This document shows positions 8,668-15,271 of a stretch of DNA of 64,000 nt, piece by piece; the stretch's first letter is position 1, and each line of letters begins with the position of its first letter. The notes under the pieces were generated by a model. The model saw nothing but the letters and a program-made list of their open reading frames with translations, searched no databases and was not told the DNA's origin. Origin of the DNA: a virus; IMG/VR virus record IMGVR_UViG_3300042361_000735, positions 1 to 64,000 of that record. One strand, 5' to 3'. The translations under genes and the position numbers were made by a program.

Positions 8668-9151
8668 TCAATTGATTTTGATATTTAGAACCTAATTTTT
8701 CAATAATTTTACGCGCATCATCAGACGACATATAGAAACCCTCACGTTTTTTGTTGATCCGTGCGCCTAATTTCTCGAGTTCATTATGAACTTCACTCTC
8801 TAACATACGGCCGTTAGGACACTTATATGCAAATACAGGATACCATGGTGTAATCACACCCGTAGCTAAATTAAGCTGGCGAACGCGATCATAAACAGTT
8901 GTCGTCGTATACCCAATCTTACATATACCCGGCATAGATGGGTTACAAAGAACGTAAACGTAATGAGGATTGTGTGGGGTAAGAGTAGGATCGATCCAAC
9001 TAGCACCATAATATGTGATGGACTCCCAGCCTGGATTATTTGTATCGGGGGTAAGGGTGTAACCGATAGCAGACTTCATGTGGTACTTGAAATCGGTGTC
9101 TGGATTTAATTGACGGTATTGTTTGGCTTCATCGTGGGTGAGGCGTATCAT
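8654..9151 (-). CDS. GIY-YIG-like nuclease, T5orf172/MUG113-type
   Basis: 165 aa from ATG 9151; the frame stays open 69 bases further to a TTG. Residues 64-142 carry YVYVLCN, CKIGYTTTTVYDRVRQLN, HNELEKLGARI and EGFYMS, the order of motifs seen in the T5orf172 branch of GIY-YIG nucleases. Phages carry these as homing-type or host-DNA nucleases. Base composition is more GC-rich than the structural genes, as in the block to its right. Confidence 0.75.
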   Translation of the reverse strand: MIRLTHDEAKQYRQLNPDTDFKYHMKSAIGYTLTPDTNNPGWESITYYGASWIDPTLTPHNPHYVYVLCNPSMPGICKIGYTTTTVYDRVRQLNLATGVITPWYPVFAYKCPNGRMLESEVHNELEKLGARINKKREGFYMSSDDARKIIEKLGSKYQNQLNEKD

Positions 9152-9409
9152 GGCTAATGGTTTAACATTTGAGGTGAATATAACGTATATACCTTGCCAC
9201 TTGAAACGAGTTTTGTTCAAGACCTCTTTTTGGGGATTTGCAAATGTGGGACAAAGGGGTATTTTCGGAAATTAGAATCGCGATTTGGAGCCAAATATAT
9301 TCGTATATACCTGTCGGCCCATGTTTATAGTGTTTGTGTTGAGAATACCCATAGCTTTTTTGCGTTGCCTACGGCCCGTCGATTGACCGCAATTACCGTG
9401 GGAGCACTT

Positions 9410-9453
9410 CGCTATCAAACCGCTATTGTACCGCTATCGTCTCGATACCGTCT
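9410..9453. repeat. Four 11-bp tandem repeats
   Basis: Plus strand units CGCTATCAAAC, CGCTATTGTAC, CGCTATCGTCT, CGATACCGTCT, head to tail with no gap. The 11-bp period keeps all units on one face of the helix, as in iteron or operator arrays. Confidence 0.75.
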
Positions 9454-9471
9454 ATAAGGGTTTTTCGGTCA

Positions 9472-9503
9472 CGCGCCCGAGTGCCCGGTTGCCCGGGTGC
9501 CCG
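9472..9503. repeat. Four 8-bp GC-rich tandem repeats
   Basis: Plus-strand units CGCGCCCG, AGTGCCCG, GTTGCCCG, GGTGCCCG end exactly at the stop codon of the 57-aa gene. Such GC density is unusual in this AT-rich sequence. Confidence 0.7.
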
Positions 9504-9677
9504 TTACAGCTCGTTCGGGTGCTTCTTACGGTTGCGTTTTTTAAACTTCCGCGCCTTAATAATCACGGCAAACGGACCCACCATAATAAGTAATTCACCC
9601 TCGGCCTCAGCGATACCGAACATTATACCCGTAAATACTGATAGCTCGATCCAACTATTATTAATTAATACTTTCAT
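9504..9677 (-). CDS. Small membrane-associated protein, unknown
   Basis: 57 aa (MKVLINNSWIELSVFTGIMF..., ending RKFKKRNRKKHPNEL). Hydrophobic residues 28-42 (ELLIMVGPFAVIIKA) are followed by a strongly basic tail, suggesting an inner-membrane anchor with a cytoplasmic positive end. Reading frame, codon use and the clean ATG support a real gene; no family recognised. Confidence 0.6.
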   Translation of the reverse strand: MKVLINNSWIELSVFTGIMFGIAEAEGELLIMVGPFAVIIKARKFKKRNRKKHPNEL

Positions 9678-9741
9678 CTTATTATATCTTTATTGGTTAG
9701 TACTTGATAATCGTTTATATAGCTTATTTAATGGCTGATTA

Positions 9742-9948
9742 TTAGCTTATTTCATTTAATATCGCTTGCGCTTCAGCTTTAGTCACCCACCCATTACCAT
9801 CTACATCCACTAGGTTGCCTACGTAATACATATCGTTCATGTTCATTAAGGTGTTCACATCGATTGTATCCTTAATTTGCTTATTGACTGCAGCTTCTTC
9901 AATCGCGTCTGCTTGTCTTTCTAAATCGTTCATTCGTTTCGTTAACAT
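9742..9948 (-). CDS. Small EF-hand-like protein
   Basis: 68 aa. Residues 48-59 (DVDGNGWVTKAE) form a canonical calcium-binding EF loop: acidic or polar at 1, 3, 5, 9 and Glu at 12, Gly at 6. A helix follows (AQAILNEIS). Only one EF-hand is present, so it would pair as a dimer or bind a partner. The first half is helical and acidic. No promoter box is seen in the 20 bases upstream, so it is probably read with the gene before it. Confidence 0.7.
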   Translation of the reverse strand: MLTKRMNDLERQADAIEEAAVNKQIKDTIDVNTLMNMNDMYYVGNLVDVDGNGWVTKAEAQAILNEIS

Positions 9949-9968
9949 ACTTTTATTAGTTTAATGAT

Positions 9969-10187
9969 TTATAATCTATCGTCGTTTCTGAAGTCAATCT
10001 CATCCCACTTTCTCATTTGAGCGAGTTGGTAGTTAGTGAATTCAATGTATTTCTTACCTTCAAGAGCGTCATTTACAGCCATCATTCTGTTTTCACCCAC
10101 CACATACAGTCCATCTTTTCGTCTTTCTAAACGTAATGGCCCACTTAAATCAAACGTTTCACCGTCATTGAATTTTAACATGCTCAT
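9969..10187 (-). CDS. Small protein, unknown
   Basis: 72 aa; a beta-rich first half (FDLSGPLRLERRKDGLYVVG) and an acidic Arg/Asp-rich end (KWDEIDFRNDDRL). No family recognised. It has its own promoter-like site. Confidence 0.72.
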   Translation of the reverse strand: MSMLKFNDGETFDLSGPLRLERRKDGLYVVGENRMMAVNDALEGKKYIEFTNYQLAQMRKWDEIDFRNDDRL

Positions 10188-10208
10188 ATTTTATTTTTTA
10201 TTACGACG

Positions 10209-10239
10209 TAAATATACGAACGGGGCTTTGCCCCGCCCC
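10209..10239 (-). promoter_or_regulatory. Promoter-like site with inverted repeat
   Basis: -7-like TATATTTA (10209-10216); the 19-bp spacer contains the perfect inverted repeat CGGGGCAAAGCCCCG; the -33 position reads GGGG. Confidence 0.6.
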
Positions 10240-10241
10240 GC

Positions 10242-10472
10242 TTAACTGTTAAGTTGAAAGCCGATTTTCTCGTTCACGTTATCGTTTAACTCGAGATACA
10301 ATCCTGGATGGATTATCCCGTTGCTCCAACTCTCAGGGGTGTTGGTGATGCTATCCACTGTAGCATTCATTATAGTTACTATACGTTCCCTTAATAATGC
10401 ATTTTGCATCGGGGTATTTGACTTGATTAACTCGATCAGCATTTGATCGTTTGTTTTGCTTTTACGCTTCAT
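10242..10472 (-). CDS. Small helical protein, unknown
   Basis: 76 aa, basic start (MKRKSKTNDQMLIELIKSNT) then helical; the end is acidic. Could bind nucleic acid through the basic N-terminus, but nothing specific is visible. Confidence 0.7.
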   Translation of the reverse strand: MKRKSKTNDQMLIELIKSNTPMQNALLRERIVTIMNATVDSITNTPESWSNGIIHPGLYLELNDNVNEKIGFQLNS

Positions 10473-10491
10473 ACTTATTAATTTTATACCG

Positions 10492-10522
10492 TGAATATAC
10501 GAACCGAACTATGACCAACCAC
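10492..10522 (-). promoter_or_regulatory. Promoter-like site GTGG-N19-TATATTCA
   Basis: CGTGG with TTGGTCA directly after it, 19 bp to TATATTCACG, 20 bases before the ATG at 10472. It begins inside or right after the preceding stop codon. Confidence 0.65.
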
Positions 10523-10523
10523 G

Positions 10524-10742
10524 TTAGAACGTAGTTGGACGGTTTTTCTTAGGTGCTTCATCATCGTAGGCTTTATTAGCGAGCCATACGGCTAGGTAAA
10601 TGAGCATTGCTTGTGCAACGTACCCGAGCCAGTTGTACGTCTCGAATTTAAATGCACTACCTAATGTGACGATCCCTTCTAAGAATAATAATACCATTAA
10701 TCCTACAACTGAATACCCAATGCGATCTAATAATTGCTTCAT
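10524..10742 (-). CDS. Two-helix membrane protein, unknown
   Basis: 72 aa with hydrophobic helices at about 11-30 and 38-57 and a charged tail (KAYDDEAPKKNRPTTF). Could act as a holin-type or superinfection protein; only topology supports that. Confidence 0.7.
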   Translation of the reverse strand: MKQLLDRIGYSVVGLMVLLFLEGIVTLGSAFKFETYNWLGYVAQAMLIYLAVWLANKAYDDEAPKKNRPTTF

Positions 10743-10771
10743 AACTTTTATTTTTAATTTTTATTATACGT

Positions 10772-10802
10772 TAAATATATGAAGCGGGTCTTGACCCGCC
10801 TC
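10772..10802 (-). promoter_or_regulatory. Promoter-like site with inverted repeat
   Basis: TATATTTA box (10772-10779); spacer holds GCGGGTCAAGACCCGC, a 7-bp-arm inverted repeat; GAGG at the -33 position. Confidence 0.55.
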
Positions 10803-10805
10803 GCT

Positions 10806-11081
10806 TTAATCCTTCCACAACATGATTGTTCCTGGATCGTTCCACTCGAAGTACCAGCCTCTGCTTTCAGCCCACTCCTTGATACTGTGGTGAACGCCGA
10901 ACTCATACTGATCGTAATTTTCATTATAATAATCGAACAGCTCAAATCCTTCACCGTTTGTCTCTCCGTTCTCACCAGACATCCAGATGCCGTCTGTTGA
11001 ACCATTGAACTCCTCAGTCGTTCTTACGAACTTCACCTTCCACTTTTCGCTCAATAGAGCCATCATTTTTATTCTGTTCAT
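10806..11081 (-). CDS. Small acidic aromatic protein, unknown
   Basis: 91 aa, rich in Glu, Asn, Tyr and Trp (FELFDYYNENYDQYEFGVHH, then EWAESRGWYFEWNDPGTIML). Looks like a compact soluble domain. No family recognised. Confidence 0.72.
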   Translation of the reverse strand: MNRIKMMALLSEKWKVKFVRTTEEFNGSTDGIWMSGENGETNGEGFELFDYYNENYDQYEFGVHHSIKEWAESRGWYFEWNDPGTIMLWKD

Positions 11082-11103
11082 ACGTTTAATTTTAAGTACG
11101 TCG

Positions 11104-11134
11104 TAAATGTACGCAGATAGCTTTGACCAGCCAC
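11104..11134 (-). promoter_or_regulatory. Promoter-like site GTGG-N19-TACATTTA
   Basis: CGTGGCTGGTCAAAG upstream, then CGTACATTTACG; 22 bases before the ATG at 11081. Confidence 0.65.
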
Positions 11135-11141
11135 GTTCCGC

Positions 11142-11423
11142 TTATTTTTTCGGAACGTACTGAGCTTTAAGATCGTCAATGATCGACTCCATGTGCATGT
11201 CGATCTTGTCGGCGTCGGCTTTCGCCTCATCACTAGCCCAATTCAACACGCATGTATCATGGTAACTACGGCTCCACTCGATCGTGTCATCAGAATTTGT
11301 TGTTTCCGGTTTGATGAACGCAACCGATCCACCCATTCCATCATCATGCACTTCGTAACCTAGTGACTCAGCAAACTGATATGCTGCTTTGTTAATCGCG
11401 TTTTTGATTTCTTTTTTGTTCAT
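11142..11423 (-). CDS. Small soluble protein, unknown
   Basis: 93 aa from ATG 11423; an upstream in-frame start at 11477 would place the promoter inside the gene, so it is rejected. Starts with a basic helix (MNKKEIKNAINKAAYQFAES) and ends KAQYVPKK. No family recognised. Confidence 0.72.
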   Translation of the reverse strand: MNKKEIKNAINKAAYQFAESLGYEVHDDGMGGSVAFIKPETTNSDDTIEWSRSYHDTCVLNWASDEAKADADKIDMHMESIIDDLKAQYVPKK

Positions 11424-11446
11424 AACTTTTATTTTTAAGTACGGTG

Positions 11447-11477
11447 TAAATATACGATGTGAGCCCTGCCCAACCAC
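11447..11477 (-). promoter_or_regulatory. Promoter-like site GTGG-N19-TATATTTA
   Basis: CGTGGTTGGGCAGGG then CGTATATTTACA, 23 bases before the ATG at 11423. Confidence 0.65.
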
Positions 11478-11478
11478 G

Positions 11479-11694
11479 TTAAGCTAACTTGTAGTTCCAT
11501 CTGGTTCGGCAATCGTCATCCTCGATTTCGTCCTCAAACACCATCGCTTGAGATCCTAGGATGTCTTGAAGTTGATAAAGGTTGACGCGTTTCCAGAAGC
11601 CAAATCTGAGTGTGATCCTTCCACCCACCTGTGATATTGTGAAGTCTCCAATTTCGGAGCGGATTAATGCGAGAGTGTCTGCGCTTATATTCAT
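11479..11694 (-). CDS. Small soluble protein, unknown
   Basis: 71 aa with a likely beta-sheet core (DFTISQVGGRITLRFGFWKR) and an acidic end (VFEDEIEDDDCRTRWNYKLA). No family recognised. Confidence 0.72.
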   Translation of the reverse strand: MNISADTLALIRSEIGDFTISQVGGRITLRFGFWKRVNLYQLQDILGSQAMVFEDEIEDDDCRTRWNYKLA

Positions 11695-11717
11695 ACGTTT
11701 TAAATTTAATTACGTTA

Positions 11718-11748
11718 TAAATATACGCAGTGAACTCTGCCCCGCCAC
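11718..11748 (-). promoter_or_regulatory. Promoter-like site GTGG-N19-TATATTTA
   Basis: CGTGGCGGGGCAGAG then CGTATATTTATA, 23 bases before the ATG at 11694. Confidence 0.65.
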
Positions 11749-11759
11749 GTTAGGTTTAA

Positions 11760-11897
11760 CTATTCGTCATCACCTCCGTTTTCATAACATCTTTCACACA
11801 TACCGTTAATAGACATTCCTGAACCAGTCGATCCACAATCTCTACCACAGTACTTACAACTCAAATAACCGTATAGGTTCTTAATAATTTTAATCAT
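11760..11897 (-). CDS. Small zinc-ribbon-like protein
   Basis: 45 aa from ATG 11897; the longer frame to 11996 runs over a promoter and a terminator and is not used. Cysteines in CKYCGRDC and CERCY (two CxxC knuckles about 18 residues apart) suggest a structural zinc site. No wider family recognised. Confidence 0.65.
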   Translation of the reverse strand: MIKIIKNLYGYLSCKYCGRDCGSTGSGMSINGMCERCYENGGDDE

Positions 11898-11916
11898 AAC
11901 TTTTAATTTTATAACA

Positions 11917-11947
11917 TCAATGTACGCTGCTAGCCTTGACCAGCCAC
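11917..11947 (-). promoter_or_regulatory. Promoter-like site GTGG-N19-TACATTGA
   Basis: TGTGGCTGGTCAAGG then CGTACATTGATG, 19 bases before the ATG at 11897. Confidence 0.6.
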
Positions 11948-11954
11948 ATAAGCA

Positions 11955-11989
11955 TAGAAAGAGGGAGCCGGGTAGACACCCAGCTCCTC
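11955..11989 (-). terminator. Hairpin shared with the paralog at 19.4 kb
   Basis: GAGGAGCTGGGT pairs with ACCCGGCTCCCTC around a GTCT loop, followed by TTTCTATG on the minus strand. It follows the 130-aa MATRS-type gene; nearly the same hairpin and flank occur at 19402-19423 after its paralog. Confidence 0.7.
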
Positions 11990-12021
11990 TAACCATTAAA
12001 AATTAAAAGTATGAACCGTTT

Positions 12022-12414
12022 TTAAGCCACGTCGGCTACTATCTTTACTGGTACTAGCTCCCCTTCTGCATACTTCAGTCTGGAGCAATCCCATTCGAAA
12101 TTATCGTTATAAGTGTACACGTAATCCACCCCATAATCTTGGGCTACGGTACCCAATTCACTAGTATTCACTTCCCTGGGTTCAACCATCCCCCACGGTT
12201 CCTTCTTATCGCGGTGGTAAGCCACTGATTGTTCTGGAGTTGAAGCCAGTGTACTTAAATCACCCAATCTCAACAACGCATCTACTTTTGTAGGTGAAGT
12301 GTAATTTTCCATTAGCGTCTGACCCACCCCAGATGGATACCCATCCCAATGGCAGTAAACAATTTTAGTAATCCCGTTGTCTAAATTAATCCCAATCAAT
12401 GATCTTGTAGCCAT
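12022..12414 (-). CDS. Conserved phage protein of the MATRS...YCHWDGYP type (copy 1)
   Basis: 130 aa. The start MATRSLIGI and YCHWDGYPSGVGQTLMENY are shared with the 126-aa protein at 19460 and, from memory, with a widespread phage family of unknown function. WDC near the end (FEWDCSRLKY) is also conserved between the two copies. Cys, His and Asp in YCHWDG could be catalytic or metal-binding, but no role is known to me. Confidence 0.75.
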   Translation of the reverse strand: MATRSLIGINLDNGITKIVYCHWDGYPSGVGQTLMENYTSPTKVDALLRLGDLSTLASTPEQSVAYHRDKKEPWGMVEPREVNTSELGTVAQDYGVDYVYTYNDNFEWDCSRLKYAEGELVPVKIVADVA

Positions 12415-12437
12415 AATTTTAATTTTAATTTATAACG

Positions 12438-12468
12438 TAAATGTACACTAAAGAACTACGCCAGCCTA
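12438..12468 (-). promoter_or_regulatory. Promoter-like site TAGG-N19-TACATTTA
   Basis: GTACATTTACG box 24 bases before the ATG at 12414; GGCTGGCG in the spacer; the -33 region overlaps the stop of the upstream gene. Confidence 0.5.
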
Positions 12469-12720
12469 CGCCTCCGCAACTGGCTTCACACCACCCAACA
12501 TGTTAAGAACATCATCTTCACTTAACCCCTCAACACCTGCTTCCTCATCTTTCCTCATGGAAACAGCCATTAGAGCAAGAGTGATCACTTCAGCCAGATC
12601 AGGATTGTCGTTGATAACGTTTGCAAACAAATTCATCAATTCTTGACCCGAACCATCACACTCTACGTGGATCTGGTCTTCTTCTGTTAACTCTACTCTA
12701 AAATACGGTTTCTTGTTCAT
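12466..12720 (-). CDS. Small acidic protein, unknown
   Basis: 84 aa; a short beta hairpin (YFRVELTEEDQIHVECDGSG) followed by helices with a hydrophobic face (LAEVITLALMAVSMRKDEE). Pattern resembles small phage proteins that adapt host complexes, but there is no specific match. Confidence 0.72.
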   Translation of the reverse strand: MNKKPYFRVELTEEDQIHVECDGSGQELMNLFANVINDNPDLAEVITLALMAVSMRKDEEAGVEGLSEDDVLNMLGGVKPVAEA

Positions 12721-12752
12721 AACAATTAATTTTTTAAATTTTATTTATGTGG

Positions 12753-12783
12753 GAAAAATACGAAAAATTACTCTGACCTCCAA
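12753..12783 (-). promoter_or_regulatory. Promoter-like site TTGG-N19-TATTTTTC
   Basis: TTTGGAGGTCAGAG upstream and CGTATTTTTC as the -7-like box; longer leader (32 bases) than its neighbours. Confidence 0.5.
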
Positions 12784-12792
12784 ATTTATTTT

Positions 12793-13008
12793 CTAATAAT
12801 AAACTCTTTGTTGCACCCCATGGAGTGAACTCACCCTCAGATCACTCATCCATTTGAACTGGTCTGGCTGCGTCTGGGGCCTTACAGTGCGCTTCGGTTG
12901 CTCAACGCCGTACTCTAAATTGATGGGTTCACCCTCCGTACGTACTCCGAACAAAAACGCCGTAAAAAATTGCAATAAATCCACTTGAAAACCAAATAAT
13001 TTGATCAT
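12793..13008 (-). CDS. Small protein with hydrophobic N-terminus, unknown
   Basis: 71 aa: residues 3-21 are hydrophobic (KLFGFQVDLLQFFTAFLFGV), then a polar Pro/Gln-rich tail. Could be membrane-associated. No family recognised. Confidence 0.65.
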   Translation of the reverse strand: MIKLFGFQVDLLQFFTAFLFGVRTEGEPINLEYGVEQPKRTVRPQTQPDQFKWMSDLRVSSLHGVQQRVYY

Positions 13009-13030
13009 AATTTAATGTTTTTAGTTAACG

Positions 13031-13061
13031 TAAAGATACAATCTTACCTTTGCCAAACCGC
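13031..13061 (-). promoter_or_regulatory. Promoter-like site GCGG-N19-TATCTTTA
   Basis: GCGGTTTGGCAAAGG then TGTATCTTTACG, 22 bases before the ATG at 13008. Confidence 0.55.
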
Positions 13062-13181
13062 TCTACGGTCTCCTACTATACAGACCTGGCGTTTGGGTGC
13101 CTTAAATCGTCTGATCTTCATCTCCACAGAACATGATGTAAAAAATGAGATCAATACAACCGCAATAATAAATTTTTTCAT
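13044..13181 (-). CDS. Small lipoprotein, unknown
   Basis: 45 aa from ATG 13181: basic start, hydrophobic stretch and lipobox-like SFFTSC (MKKFIIAVVLISFFTSC), then a short basic tail (KIRRFKAPKRQVC). The mature part is only about 29 residues. It would be a small lipid-anchored envelope peptide. The promoter of the next gene downstream overlaps its end. Confidence 0.6.
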   Translation of the reverse strand: MKKFIIAVVLISFFTSCSVEMKIRRFKAPKRQVCIVGDRRAVWQR

Positions 13182-13198
13182 TGTAATAATGTTGGTGA

Positions 13199-13243
13199 TA
13201 AAAAAGCCCGTAGGGGTGGGTGAAAAACCCAACCCCTCACGGA
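13199..13243 (-). terminator. Rho-independent terminator
   Basis: CCGTGAGGGGTTGGGT pairs with ACCCACCCCTACGG, followed by GCTTTTTT on the minus strand. It ends the AT-hook gene at 13247. Confidence 0.85.
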
Positions 13244-13246
13244 CAA

Positions 13247-13504
13247 TTAAGCAGCCACCTCGGCTGGTGTCGTGTCTGGTGTCACCTTCTTAGGGGCTCC
13301 ACGCTTGATCACCTCACCGGCTGCGATCTTCGCTGCGCGCTCAGCTAATTTTCTTTGACGTGCTGACTCACCGTTTGCAGGACGACCTCTACTGATTGAT
13401 CCACCCGCTGCTGCTCTAGCTGCTCTGGCTGCTAGACGTGCTTGACGAGCTGATGTGTTTGATACTGGACGACCTCTCTGTGCTGATTTAACTTCTGTTG
13501 ACAT
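13247..13504 (-). CDS. AT-hook repeat DNA-binding protein
   Basis: 85 aa built of a 29-residue repeat: QRGRPVSNTSARQARLAARA and SRGRPANGESARQRKLAERA, then a third RGAPKK. RGRP (residues 10-13, 39-42) is the AT-hook core that enters the minor groove of AT-rich DNA. The repeats are Ala/Arg-rich helices between hooks. Likely a nucleoid or genome-compaction factor, or one that silences host genes; a second AT-hook protein is at 14602. Confidence 0.78.
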   Translation of the reverse strand: MSTEVKSAQRGRPVSNTSARQARLAARAARAAAGGSISRGRPANGESARQRKLAERAAKIAAGEVIKRGAPKKVTPDTTPAEVAA

Positions 13505-13540
13505 AACCTTTGATTTTGTTTTTTATTTAATATTATAATG

Positions 13541-13571
13541 TAAAAATACGATGTTTTGTTCCGCCCGCCAC
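13541..13571 (-). promoter_or_regulatory. Promoter-like site GTGG-N19-TATTTTTA
   Basis: GTGTGGCGGGCGGAAC upstream, CGTATTTTTACA box, and a 36-base AT-rich leader before the ATG at 13504. Confidence 0.55.
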
Positions 13572-13579
13572 ACTTATTT

Positions 13580-13885
13580 TTAAGCTGGATGGGTTTCGCT
13601 CTGGCTTACGGCCTCTAGTGTCTCATAGAACTCGTGAGTGGTGATCACTCTGGGCTCAAAAAACACTAGCTCGTGATCCAGACGCGTGTAACGGTAGTGG
13701 TCATCAGACCTGTCAGCAAGAATCTTGTCGATTGCTTTCTTGCAAGTTTCCTCACCGTAGAAAAAATCATCCGCATCTGCTCTGAGGTGAAACTCCTGGC
13801 CGCCCTTGGGCTTCCAATAAGGGGCTTCAGCCGAACCGTAGTTCTCATGGATCTGAGCCGTAATTCTTACTAACGTGTCTTTCAT
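13580..13885 (-). CDS. Small soluble protein, unknown
   Basis: 101 aa, mixed charge (HLRADADDFFYGEETCKKAI, DHYRYTRLDHELVFFEPRVI). Possibly an alpha/beta domain. No family recognised. Confidence 0.72.
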   Translation of the reverse strand: MKDTLVRITAQIHENYGSAEAPYWKPKGGQEFHLRADADDFFYGEETCKKAIDKILADRSDDHYRYTRLDHELVFFEPRVITTHEFYETLEAVSQSETHPA

Positions 13886-13910
13886 AACCTTTATATCTTT
13901 AAGTACAATG

Positions 13911-13941
13911 TAAATATCGGAACAAAACCCTGCCCAACCAA
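13911..13941 (-). promoter_or_regulatory. Promoter-like site TTGG-N19-GATATTTA
   Basis: TTGGTTGGGCAGGG then CCGATATTTACA, 25 bases before the ATG at 13885. Confidence 0.55.
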
Positions 13942-13944
13942 CCG

Positions 13945-14100
13945 TTACTTCACAAATCGGCCGTTACGCAAGTCACGCTTACGAACAACCCCACGTTTGT
14001 CGGCCACCGTAACGATGAAACGATTTTTAAACATGTTGTAGAGAAACATCCCCCCAAAAGCCAAAAGTACGGCCGATCCTAAAATTTGAAATAATTCCAT
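13945..14100 (-). CDS. Single-pass membrane protein, unknown
   Basis: 51 aa (MELFQILGSAVLLAFGGMFL...). One hydrophobic helix (3-22) followed by a basic soluble tail (FKNRFIVTVADKRGVVRKRD). Inner-membrane anchor with the tail in the cytoplasm by the positive-inside rule. Confidence 0.65.
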   Translation of the reverse strand: MELFQILGSAVLLAFGGMFLYNMFKNRFIVTVADKRGVVRKRDLRNGRFVK

Positions 14101-14124
14101 TTATTATTTGTGTTTAAGTGTAAA

Positions 14125-14334
14125 TTACTTTTTTGTAAATACTGCCTGCATTTTGTCCAAACCATACCTTACTCCAGAATGAAAAATGAACAACAAATCA
14201 GTGTCTCTTCTTAACTCAATTGAGATTTTCACCTGACCTGACTCATCTTCTTCCTGCAAAACAATGATTTGATCCCCTAATTCCTCTTGTAAATAAACAA
14301 GACGTTCTGATTGAATATAAATTTCTGCTTTCAT
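14125..14334 (-). CDS. Small beta-rich protein, unknown
   Basis: 69 aa with alternating hydrophobic residues (QIIVLQEEDESGQVKISIEL, LLFIFHSGVRYGL) suggesting a small beta sheet. No family recognised. Confidence 0.72.
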   Translation of the reverse strand: MKAEIYIQSERLVYLQEELGDQIIVLQEEDESGQVKISIELRRDTDLLFIFHSGVRYGLDKMQAVFTKK

Positions 14335-14356
14335 AACTTATTAATTTTTATTGACG

Positions 14357-14387
14357 TAAATGTACGAAGTGGGTTTTGCCCCACCAC
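14357..14387 (-). promoter_or_regulatory. Promoter-like site GTGG-N19-TACATTTA with inverted repeat
   Basis: GTGGGGCAAAACCCAC (6-bp arms) covers the -33 end of the spacer; CGTACATTTACG box 22 bases before the ATG at 14334. Confidence 0.65.
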
Positions 14388-14388
14388 A

Positions 14389-14544
14389 CTAGAATGAAAT
14401 GTAATCGATTGCTTTCTCACCTATCGACTTTCCATCTCTGGTGATCTCGTAATCAGGATCCATACCAGAAATCATGATATGAGCAATCAAATCACCAATA
14501 CAGGTAAATTCGGCTCTGTAATAATCACATTTTAAACTATACAT
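14389..14544 (-). CDS. Small protein, unknown
   Basis: 51 aa (MYSLKCDYYRAEFTCIGDLI..., ending KSIGEKAIDYISF), stop TAG. Clean frame between two promoter-like sites with the usual spacing. No family recognised. Confidence 0.6.
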   Translation of the reverse strand: MYSLKCDYYRAEFTCIGDLIAHIMISGMDPDYEITRDGKSIGEKAIDYISF

Positions 14545-14567
14545 ACGTTTTAATTTTTAGTACGTTG

Positions 14568-14598
14568 TAAAGGTACAAAAAAAACTGTGACCGAACAA
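14568..14598 (-). promoter_or_regulatory. Promoter-like site TTGT-N19-TACCTTTA
   Basis: TTCGGTCACAG upstream and GTACCTTTACAACG as the -7-like box, 23 bases before the ATG at 14544. Confidence 0.5.
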
Positions 14599-14601
14599 AA
14601 C

Positions 14602-15252
14602 CTATCGCCTAGATGTTTTCGGACGGCCGCGGCGGCCTCCAGTGCGTGCCTTAACCAGTGCCTTTTGAGCCGCGCGTGAGGAAATCATTTCACTAGTGAG
14701 TGAAGGACGTCCGCGCTTTCCTCCGGTGGAAGTTTTTGGTGTCTTTGGAGTGACACCAGAAGCGGGCCTTCCTCTCCGGCCTCCACTTCTTTCTGCACGC
14801 GCGACCTTCTCAAGTTCACGTGCGGCCTTCACCTCTGGATCAAGTGCTGGACGTCCCCTACGGGTGCCCTCGACCTTCTCCTTCTTCGGTTTTAAACCAC
14901 GTTGCAGATCACTGACGCGCTTACGCTCGGCTTTCTCATCACTGCGATTCATCATGTTAAGGGTGCGTCGGTGCTTAATCACGGACGGGTGTAAAATTAC
15001 CTGATCCAGATCAAAGCAACGACTAGCACCTCCCTCATCACGTACCTCATATCCACCACGGGGCCATCCTGGCTCACCTGGTTCGCGTTGTTTGATCAGT
15101 GAAAAAAACATACGCGTCTCATAAAAGTACGGTGCGGGTAAAACCCTATCACGTGGCTGAGGATTAGCTAGCTCAGGGAAAATATCAGCGTAGCGTTTCA
15201 CAGTTCCTATTTGGTCCTCACCAACCATAAACGGGGTTTCAATTATCTTCAT
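14602..15252 (-). CDS. Protein with four C-terminal AT-hooks
   Basis: 216 aa. Residues 1-100 form a soluble domain of unknown type. The C-terminal half is basic with four AT-hook cores (RRGRP 131-135, 159-163, KRGRP 179-183, RRGRP 207-211) spaced 20-28 residues apart. Such multivalent hooks bind clustered AT tracts; the phased A-tracts directly upstream (15.31-15.44 kb) would be a fitting target, which is inference. GC content is high for this window. Confidence 0.75.
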   Translation of the reverse strand: MKIIETPFMVGEDQIGTVKRYADIFPELANPQPRDRVLPAPYFYETRMFFSLIKQREPGEPGWPRGGYEVRDEGGASRCFDLDQVILHPSVIKHRRTLNMMNRSDEKAERKRVSDLQRGLKPKKEKVEGTRRGRPALDPEVKAARELEKVARAERSGGRRGRPASGVTPKTPKTSTGGKRGRPSLTSEMISSRAAQKALVKARTGGRRGRPKTSRR

Positions 15253-15271
15253 ATCTTAATTTTTATTGACG

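Larger units (their letters stand above)
9152..9503. other. Non-coding stretch with repeats, possible origin or control region
   Basis: 352 bases without a convincing gene. It contains ATG-less remnants in frame with the nuclease, an 11-bp tandem array (9410-9453) and an 8-bp array (9472-9503). An open frame on the plus strand (9194-9457) has no homologous look and poor composition, so I do not call it. Confidence 0.6.

Noticed and set aside
9410-9453. CRISPR-like array
   Set aside because: Units are 11 bp with no spacers; this is a simple tandem repeat.
9194-9457. Plus-strand open frame over the 9.2-9.5 kb non-coding stretch
   Set aside because: Sole plus-strand candidate among minus genes, crosses the tandem repeats, no promoter box and no recognisable protein.
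11760-11996. Long version of the 45-aa zinc-ribbon gene
   Set aside because: The extra 33 codons are the shared terminator hairpin and promoter read as protein.
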